Both the position numbers and the translations under genes were made by a program. 64,000 bases of DNA, from assembly GCA_022266195.1 (NCBI GenBank), contig WHVY01000002.1, positions 3,797,001 through 3,861,000 on the forward strand. Reading direction: 5' to 3'. Shown here piece by piece: positions 57,633 to 64,000 of this stretch (position 1 is its first letter; the number at the start of each line of letters is the position of its first letter). The notes under the pieces are model-generated. The model was not told where the DNA came from. It did no database searches and was given only the letters and a program-made list of their open reading frames with translations. Source of the DNA: Tetranychus cinnabarinus. Lineage: Eukaryota > Arthropoda > Arachnida > Trombidiformes > Tetranychidae.

Positions 57633-59862
57633 AATACCCCAAACATTCGGTATAATTTAAACCATTCAGGACTGTGTTCATAAGTCGTTGAAACTCGAAA
57701 GGTGCACAAGCTAGGCCCATAGGCAACCTTTTGTATTGGTATTTACCATCAGGCGTCAAAAACACTGTTTTACCTCGTTCACTCGGAGGGATTTCAATTT
57801 GAAAATAACCTTGATAAAGATCAAACATGTTAAAGAACTTAGTTCCTCTGATTGCTTCCAAACAATCATCAATTCTTGGCATCGGGTGAAATATCACATT
57901 CGTTAATCTGTTGACGGCTCTCAAATCATTTAATAGTCTGAAACTTCCATCTGGTTTACCAATCAACATCGCAGGAGATCCTCCAGGAGCATTACTTTTC
58001 TCGACTATGTCATGCTTAATCAATTCGGCAATTATCTTTTGAAACTCACGTCGTTTCTCAATTGTGCATGGATAGGGTTGTTGATGAGGAATCTTCTGAT
58101 CGCCAATATCAATTTTAATCGGCCATTTCTGCCAAGGAACTAATCCCATATCAGACTTAGTCTTACTGAAAACTTCTTGAAACTCCATAAGAACTTTTAA
58201 CAATTCGTTTCGTTTTTCAGTATTCAATTTAGGATCCATCCTTTTCATAAGTCTTTCAGCTAATTGAAGTTCAGGTTGTTCAATTTGCAAATAAATCGGC
58301 ATTACATTCTCGAATTCCGGTGTCTTAGACATTTCTTGAATATAATGAAGTCGGTCCACCTCCACTTGTGGAAATTGAAAGTTTGATTTTAATTCTTCAT
58401 CCATCCATGGTGAATACGGCAAACTATCAAGTAACAATTTTTCGGCTGTTGTGACACTAATTGTGTTAACAGAGGGTATCTCAGGCACGTTAAGCAATCC
58501 CCAGGATTCTTCAGCGGTGCAAAATCTAAAAGCGACTTCAGGGCTTAGCCATTCGCTTTCAGCACTTTCTCGTAAATTCACTTGGTATCTACCTCCATGA
58601 TTTACCATTCCAACAAAATATACGTCGGCGAATCGATTACCTAAGACCATCACTGGTTCCAAATCTTTCATTACCTGGAACTTGATTATCCTTGTCTTAG
58701 ACATTTTCGGATGCTTTAATATAGCATAAGCGGCTCCTTCAACTGTTTGGTAGGCATCGGCAATTATACCTCGAACTGAAACATTCGACTTCATAATGAA
58801 GGCTTTCATTTTCTGGGCAAATTGATAATCAATACAACTTGTGCAAGCGCCAGTATCTAGCAATACATCACCTACTTTAAATATTTCCCTCGTTGGGTAA
58901 CATAAAGTCATTCTGACTGTCGGAAAGTTTCTTGGTGACGGATCAATTTTGGTGATCAATTCAACTTCTTGATTACCATCTTCATTCATCATGAATAAAT
59001 ACTCTTTAGCTGGTGCTCTCGCCATATATGCATTGACCACATTAGTTTCCAATACCAAATTAGCTGATTCTTTAGCCTGTGGCTGATTCGAATTTTGTTG
59101 ATTCTGACTTTGACCAAACGTTGGTGCATTAGCCATTCTTAGCTGAGCGGGTTGGAACCGTTCAGTTCGACCTTCATTCTTGTTAGAATTAGGATTTTCA
59201 CTGGTCTTAGACCTTCTGGGTTGACGGCATTCTCTCGATGAATGACCCAAATTATTACAATTGTAACACCTGAAAGGTGTTTTCCCCGTACGACTTGATG
59301 AGGATGCTGATGCTCCACTAGATCCACTAGCATTAACATTAACGGCAGCATGCTTACGGTCATCTCCGGGTTTTTCATTCTTATCTTTGTTGGATTCCTT
59401 ACGCTCAGAGCGTTTTCTCAACTCAATATTATACTCGTTGACCAAGGCGACAGTTAGATCTTGTATATCGTGAACTGATTTGGACCTAAATAATGAGTCT
59501 TTGACTTCTGCTGGTAATCTTATCAATACATCTTGTATGAACTCTTGAGATGAGGGTTCACCTTTGACTTTAATTACCATCGTTTCCAACTTTCTAATAA
59601 ATTCAGCAGGGTGTGAATCAAAATTCCACTTACATTGATGAAACTCAGATGTTGCTTGTGAAATTACCGCTGGATTTCTCAGTTTATCTTCCAATGCAGC
59701 AATGTATGATTCGCTGGTGTGCTTTTCTTTATCCAATATCTTAGCGTAGGGCAAGAAATCATATGCCATAGCTTTCTGCAAAACATACAACTTATCGTCA
59801 TCATGACAGCGTTCCAAAGATAGAATCCTTTTAATTGTCTGTAACCATTGCCAAGGATCCAT
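57568..59862 (-). CDS. Element 3 polyprotein, first part: Gag C-terminus, zinc knuckle, protease, RT N-terminal part (broken)
   Basis: Same frame as the upstream gag, from which it is separated by one TAA at 59920-59922; the frame is open between that stop and the first ATG at 59862. It contains the capsid-like region, a zinc knuckle (CYNCNNLGHSSREC) near residue 199, the aspartic protease LLDTGA near 331 and RT up to YFDD near 742. It then runs out of frame and stops at 57568, while RT continues in another frame from about 57590. The break is within a conserved domain, so a programmed shift is unlikely and a mutation is the better reading. Confidence 0.85.
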   Translation of the reverse strand: MDPWQWLQTIKRILSLERCHDDDKLYVLQKAMAYDFLPYAKILDKEKHTSESYIAALEDKLRNPAVISQATSEFHQCKWNFDSHPAEFIRKLETMVIKVKGEPSSQEFIQDVLIRLPAEVKDSLFRSKSVHDIQDLTVALVNEYNIELRKRSERKESNKDKNEKPGDDRKHAAVNVNASGSSGASASSSSRTGKTPFRCYNCNNLGHSSRECRQPRRSKTSENPNSNKNEGRTERFQPAQLRMANAPTFGQSQNQQNSNQPQAKESANLVLETNVVNAYMARAPAKEYLFMMNEDGNQEVELITKIDPSPRNFPTVRMTLCYPTREIFKVGDVLLDTGACTSCIDYQFAQKMKAFIMKSNVSVRGIIADAYQTVEGAAYAILKHPKMSKTRIIKFQVMKDLEPVMVLGNRFADVYFVGMVNHGGRYQVNLRESAESEWLSPEVAFRFCTAEESWGLLNVPEIPSVNTISVTTAEKLLLDSLPYSPWMDEELKSNFQFPQVEVDRLHYIQEMSKTPEFENVMPIYLQIEQPELQLAERLMKRMDPKLNTEKRNELLKVLMEFQEVFSKTKSDMGLVPWQKWPIKIDIGDQKIPHQQPYPCTIEKRREFQKIIAELIKHDIVEKSNAPGGSPAMLIGKPDGSFRLLNDLRAVNRLTNVIFHPMPRIDDCLEAIRGTKFFNMFDLYQGYFQIEIPPSERGKTVFLTPDGKYQYKRLPMGLACAPFEFQRLMNTVLNGLNYTECLGYFDDIPVMGKSWSELLYNTRST

Positions 59863-59919
59863 AGCGTCTTGAGTGTAGACAGGAAGCTTAGGTAGCTTTG
59901 GTTTGCATTTTGCATAAGT

Positions 59920-60729
59920 TTAAGGTTCAGCCTTAGCTTTCTCTTCAACTTTTTCTGTTCTTGGAACTGTTGTTTGAATTGTTTGATTAACTGGTAAGAC
60001 CGTAGTCTCATTTAAAGCACGAGGTTCATCATCACTATCTACATCTTCAGGATGTTCATTTTCATCTGCATCTTCAATCTTTTGTCTAGTTACAGTTGCG
60101 TTATTGCCTAAGGCAGAAGGACTTTGAGAATGTTGAGAGTTATCAGGCAAAGTTCTGTTCAAGATGTCTTGTACATCTATACCAGGGTTGATAACTTGTC
60201 GGGTAACAATTGGTTCAGCAGGCTTAGCCCATTTTTTAACCATAGATTCGAGTAATCGTTTAGCTGGAGATGCTATCGGCAATTTACGAATTGAAACATC
60301 ACTAGTCAGCATCATCGTTGTTGGTTCAAAACCCATTTTCTTGATTATCTCTCGAATATCGTTTTCAGTTACGCCTTGAGCTCTCAATTCCTTTATCCAA
60401 TCAGGAAAACTTGTCTTTCTCGTTAGAGCGTTAAAACACGTATCACCAACCATTTCATCGGTTGCGTCGAAGGTACTCTCTAAAGCAAACATAGTTTGAA
60501 TAGCGTCATAAAACTTTTCACGCACAATTTCTTCATTGTCGACGAATCGCACATTCCAATTCTTTAACCAAAGTTTCATTTCAATAGAATCCATATTCTT
60601 GATGAAATTTTTCGATGTTGGTATAGTTTGAGTTTGTGTAGTTGATGTCTTAGACGTATTAGCACTTTTACCACTTTGATCATTCGGATCATTCTGTTCA
60701 TCGTTGGTTTTATCACTTTCAGTTATCAT
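59920..60729 (-). CDS. Element 3 Gag, N-terminal part, ending at an in-frame stop
   Basis: I take ATG 60729 (MITESDKTNDEQ) as start because it lies 35 bp after the primer binding site and opens a Gag-like region; a further upstream ATG (60801) lies inside the LTR. About 269 residues to a TAA at 59920. The part resembling the element 2 Gag N-terminus (a DWI/DWM, then TEDEI/TENDI helix) is seen near residues 95-150. Because the next frame is the same and open, the TAA is likely a nonsense mutation. Stop-codon readthrough is the alternative, but element 2 has no stop here. Confidence 0.8.
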   Translation of the reverse strand: MITESDKTNDEQNDPNDQSGKSANTSKTSTTQTQTIPTSKNFIKNMDSIEMKLWLKNWNVRFVDNEEIVREKFYDAIQTMFALESTFDATDEMVGDTCFNALTRKTSFPDWIKELRAQGVTENDIREIIKKMGFEPTTMMLTSDVSIRKLPIASPAKRLLESMVKKWAKPAEPIVTRQVINPGIDVQDILNRTLPDNSQHSQSPSALGNNATVTRQKIEDADENEHPEDVDSDDEPRALNETTVLPVNQTIQTTVPRTEKVEEKAKAEP

Positions 60730-60763
60730 AAAACAATAGTCAAATTCACAGGAATTCAATGGA

Positions 60764-60782
60764 AATCCTGCCGAGGTCGCCA
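60764..60782 (-). promoter_or_regulatory. Primer binding site of element 3
   Basis: TGGCGACCTCGGCAGGATT on the minus strand, two bases after the 5' LTR. It matches the element 2 site in 17 of 19 bases, so both families use the same or closely related tRNA, plausibly a serine tRNA. Confidence 0.75.
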
Positions 60783-60784
60783 AT

Positions 60785-61814
60785 TGAAAGGAAGAGTTCA
60801 TAGTTTTAAACTAATTCACCAAATTTAAATAAATTCACTTTAATTGCGTACAAATCAAACACAATTTATTATAACTCAGAAGATTATTCAAGCCTTTCAA
60901 ATCCTGAATACTCAGGTTCTTTTAGGATCACCAGAATTCAACTGAAATTAGTCTTAGACTATTGTAGGATTAGCTTTCTCTAACCAAGATTAGTAACCAC
61001 AAATTCAACCAAAGAATGTTGTAGGTCAAGTCTTAGACAGGATTAACTGGACAGGTAAGATAGCGTACTAGAGCTAACCAGGCACGAGTCAGAAAGCTAG
61101 CAATAAAGGTGAAATTCCAACCAAAATAAACTTAGCGTAGAACAGCAAAGCTCGGACAGTAATATGAGAACAATGAGGAACAACTCGAAAGCTTTAAGCT
61201 CGATCAGCATTAGACTTAGTCTACAATTGTTGAACCTTACTCAAGGCAAATCTTAAATTTTAGATTACTGGCACTTAACACAAGTATGGAAACTGTGTTT
61301 TCACTTGAGATACTAATTTAGTCTTAGACTAGAAACTTGGTTTAGAATACAAAGAAAAGGAAAATTTTATTAACTGAAAAAGTACTGTATTTCATATATT
61401 TTAAATGTGTTTCACTTGACTGTTTTAAACATAAAAAAAAAGAACATAAATTGAAGATTGAAAAAGACAAAAGGACAATTAATTAAAGAGAAACCAGTGG
61501 TATTTATACCAATTAGATCGGAAGGAAAACCCAATCTTTTGCAAAGGAAAAGGAAAAGAAATTTATCAAATTTAGACAAATTTAGACAATTGTCGAAAGA
61601 CAATTAGAAAGATGTCTTAGACAGAAAAATGAAAATTTAAAGAAAGGCAAAAAAAGACTTAGTCTTGTGATAACAAATCTGGTGAGAAACAAAATGAAAT
61701 TATGTGCAATACTTTAGGGATTATAATCAAGTTTTAAACTTTTAACTCTTAATAATCAACCTTATGATAGATGATTAAATGATTTAATTTGACTTTGGGT
61801 AACTCTACCCTTCA
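60785..61814 (-). repeat. 5' LTR of element 3
   Basis: 1030 bp with TG...CA ends, pairs with 50510-51539. GCTC duplication follows at 61815-61818. Confidence 0.93.
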
Positions 61815-61818
61815 GCTC
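61815..61818. repeat. Target-site duplication (GCTC) of element 3, right copy
   Basis: Partner of 50506-50509. Confidence 0.8.
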
Positions 61819-62527
61819 AAAAAGAAAGATGAAATTTAGAGACTTCTCGTCATCAACCTCTTCAAAGTTCATTTTGATCAATTGCTAATTTAAATTTACA
61901 GGATCAAAAGTCACCAAACTTCACCATCGTAAATAAAATTTTACTTACTTTTTGATGATTGACTTGGTTTTGGTGTGTTTGATGAATAGAGTTGATAGGT
62001 AGGTAGATTCTAGTAGATTCCGTATGATCACTCACACTGGTTTTGCTACGAAATAATTTAACTAATTTTAACAACTTTCCACTTTTAAATATTTCAACAA
62101 AAATTAGATGATCGCACTTTGAACAACTTGGAAGAAGTTGATGTTGTTGGTGGTAGTGGTGGTGATAAACTGTTGCATATTTTGCCCGATTAGGTCAATT
62201 CTTGATTGTCCACCTTTTTGACCATCTCTATATCTTATTAATTGACCTGATTTCAATCTAATTTAATTTTGGGTGCGGGTGACAAAAGTCATAAGTCATT
62301 GTTGCAGTTGACAACAATAGGTGTCAACAGATAAATCTTTTTCATTAAAACTTTTTCCAAGACTTTTTATCCCCAGTTTCATGTAAATCGCTTTTGATTC
62401 TGAACAGCTTACAGTTGAGAATTGTTTTTAATTATCTAATGTGTCAGGATTGATGAAAATCTTGAATCAACATTTTGCTCTCTTCAACGAATCAACCTTT
62501 TCAATAATCACCTTCAATAGTTGATAG

Positions 62528-62650
62528 CTGATTGCAATACGGATTTCCGAAGTTCTTGGATGATAATAGATTAACATGAAAAATGTGTTATTCATCAGTT
62601 TGCTTACCTATTGAAATACGAAGAAAAAATCAAGCATCGATTGATACAAA
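62528..62650. repeat. Direct repeat, copy 1
   Basis: CTGATTGCAATACGGATTTCCG through GATGATAATAGATTAACATG and a following AT-rich stretch; related copy 1276 bp downstream with small indels. On the minus strand both end at a possible splice donor (TTTCAATAG/GTAAGC; TTTCATTAG/GTGAGC), so they might be diverged exon copies. Confidence 0.6.
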
Positions 62651-63105
62651 ACTAAGGCAAACGCCCAAATGACCAAAAATGGTCCGAGTAGTCTAAAATA
62701 GTGAATTTCACTAAATAAACTACATATGTATAGTAGCTTATAGCTTAGCTTTATATAGCTTTTCTCAAGATAAGAGATTAACGAGGAAAGGTGTAATAGA
62801 CGACTTTTTCGGTAGACAAACAAAGGAGGAATCTAACTTGAACACTTGTACTAATCGGAAATAAGATTTTTGGAACTTTAATATGGCCTGATAAAAAATT
62901 AGAAAAAATCAAGCACAGCAAAATGTGACACTTTTCCAACTTTGGCGATTTTCCGAAAAACACCCTGTTTTCGAAAAATTTCCAAAGTAGCGCCATACAA
63001 AACTGTTACCACATTTTTTCTATCAAATGGCTTATATCATATCTCTCTAGTATTCATATTTGCTGAGTTATAAACGCGCCAATGTTGGGATAGTTCATCC
63101 GAACA

Positions 63106-63139
63106 CCCATTTGAGCGCCGCACACGGCGCTCAAATGGG
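63106..63139. repeat. Perfect hairpin, 15-bp arms
   Basis: CCCATTTGAGCGCCG and its exact reverse complement, separated by CACA. GC-rich against an AT-rich background, so it stands out. No coding sequence nearby. Confidence 0.8.
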
Positions 63140-63803
63140 GTTTTAAACTTTAAAGTTCGGTAACTTTTTCAATTACGCTATTTTTCGAAATCTTTTTGAT
63201 TGATAACTTCTGTAGTAAAAAGGATTTGAAACAATCAAATCTTCCAAAATGATACTTCTGTGTTGTGACCGCAAGGAGTAAAAATTGCCAAAATGTTCAG
63301 CTATTTTTTTCAAATTTTTGAATACTGTTCTCTTCAATCTAAGACTTCTGTTCTCAAATTCATCTCATTTCTTGCACTGGCCTGCAAGTTCTCAATCTTT
63401 AATAATTACCTTCAATGATTAATCTTTAATACTTTGAATCAAGTCAACTAAAATAAAGTGCTCTTTTCAATTAAATGTGAGAGAGTAAGTGTGAGACTCA
63501 TTAATATTTTTTGTTAGGCTTTGTGTGCATTATTCAAGCCCCCATTAAGAAATCTTGAATTTCTGTCATCGATGTCGTTGCATATTCAATGATTCATTGA
63601 TTGTGGTCTTGTCACAGACCCACTCCCTAACAGAATGTTAAACTTCCATATTTTCAATAATATCCTGGCTAAATGAAGAAAAGAAGATATTATATAAATC
63701 CAAATTACTATCTGAGCAATTCAAAGTTAAATCTATTTATATTTCAATTTTAAAATTGATAAGTTGTAGTCAAAGTTGAACAGAAAAGTTCAATTGTTGA
63801 TCC

Positions 63804-63940
63804 CTGATTGCAATAAGGATTTCCGCTTGAAATTCGTAAAAATATAAATTCTTAGATGATAATAGATTAACATGAAAAATATGTTTTTAATCAATTTGCT
63901 CACCTAATGAAACATGGAAAAAACTCAAGCAACAATTGGT
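63804..63940. repeat. Direct repeat, copy 2
   Basis: Diverged second copy of 62528-62650, including GATGATAATAGATTAACATG, identical over those 20 bases. Confidence 0.6.
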
Positions 63941-64000
63941 AAATTGTCTGCTTGCAGTTATACTGGAGAAGTTTGGGTCTCCATGTTTATTCTATCGTAC

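Larger units (their letters stand above)
50510..61814 (-). mobile_element. Gypsy-like LTR retrotransposon, element 3
   Basis: 11.3-kb complete element on the minus strand: 5' LTR 60785-61814, primer binding site 60764-60782, gag-pol-ORF3 from 60729 to 51585, 3' LTR 50510-51539, GCTC duplications outside. It is related to elements 1 and 2 but clearly a different family by protein and LTR sequence. The LTRs are equal in length and seem identical except for the first base (G for T at 50510). Two lesions break the coding region: an in-frame TAA at 59920 and a frameshift near 57590. Confidence 0.95.
61819..64000. other. Non-coding DNA right of element 3
   Basis: AT-rich, without a supported gene. 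It holds a degenerate direct repeat (62528-62650 and 63804-63940) and a strong hairpin (63106-63139), described separately. Short open frames on the minus strand (62608-62996) are hydrophobic by composition but show no recognisable family. Confidence 0.55.

Noticed and set aside
1..64000. CRISPR arrays, bacterial operons, rRNA or tRNA genes
   Set aside because: Spliced genes, LTR elements and TTAGG repeats mark eukaryotic DNA; I found no spaced repeat array and no convincing tRNA or rRNA sequence.

Overview
This window is repeat-rich eukaryotic DNA, AT-rich, with short GT-AG introns and perfect (TTAGG)n blocks. TTAGG is the canonical arthropod telomere unit, so an arthropod is indicated. The tandem family of secreted PAN/Apple-like membrane proteins makes me think of a chelicerate, possibly a mite, but that is inference.

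Layout. 1-7288: 3' part of a Ty3/Gypsy-like LTR retrotransposon (element 1, + strand), entering in mid-pol and ending with its 3' LTR. 8467-13725 (+), 15024-19963 (-) and 42760-48772 (+): three paralogous, apparently intact host genes (A, B, C). A and B have 16 exons and C has 17; they encode about 988, 976 and 1002 aa. Each has a signal peptide, a large extracellular region with a possible metazoan LolA-like part, three Cys-rich PAN/Apple-like modules and a C-terminal membrane helix. 21845-42414 (-): a complete Gypsy element (element 2) inserted between genes B and C, with 933-bp LTRs and a GTAC target duplication. 50510-61814 (-): a third, different Gypsy element (element 3), with 1030-bp LTRs, a GCTC target duplication and two inactivating lesions. 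61819-64000: non-coding DNA with degenerate repeats.

All three Gypsy elements carry an unusual reading frame after integrase. It encodes a Cys-rich RING/TRAF-like zinc-finger region, a conserved middle region, and a domain that follows the order of REXO4/ISG20-type DEDDh exonucleases but has lost the first acidic motif. In all three the frame stays open from integrase into this region.

Element 2 holds a nest of later insertions. A DDE/D transposon (TAA duplication) landed in the third ORF. Two copies of a roughly 1.2-kb inverted-repeat element ('U'), each carrying TTAGG arrays between its arms, landed with 8-bp duplications, one in pol/ORF3 and one in the transposase gene. A 5'-truncated LINE then inserted in the TTAGG array of one U copy. 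The 8-bp duplications are swapped between the two U copies, which shows that the segment between them was inverted by recombination. All joins come out in frame when the insertions are mentally removed, which supports the reconstruction.
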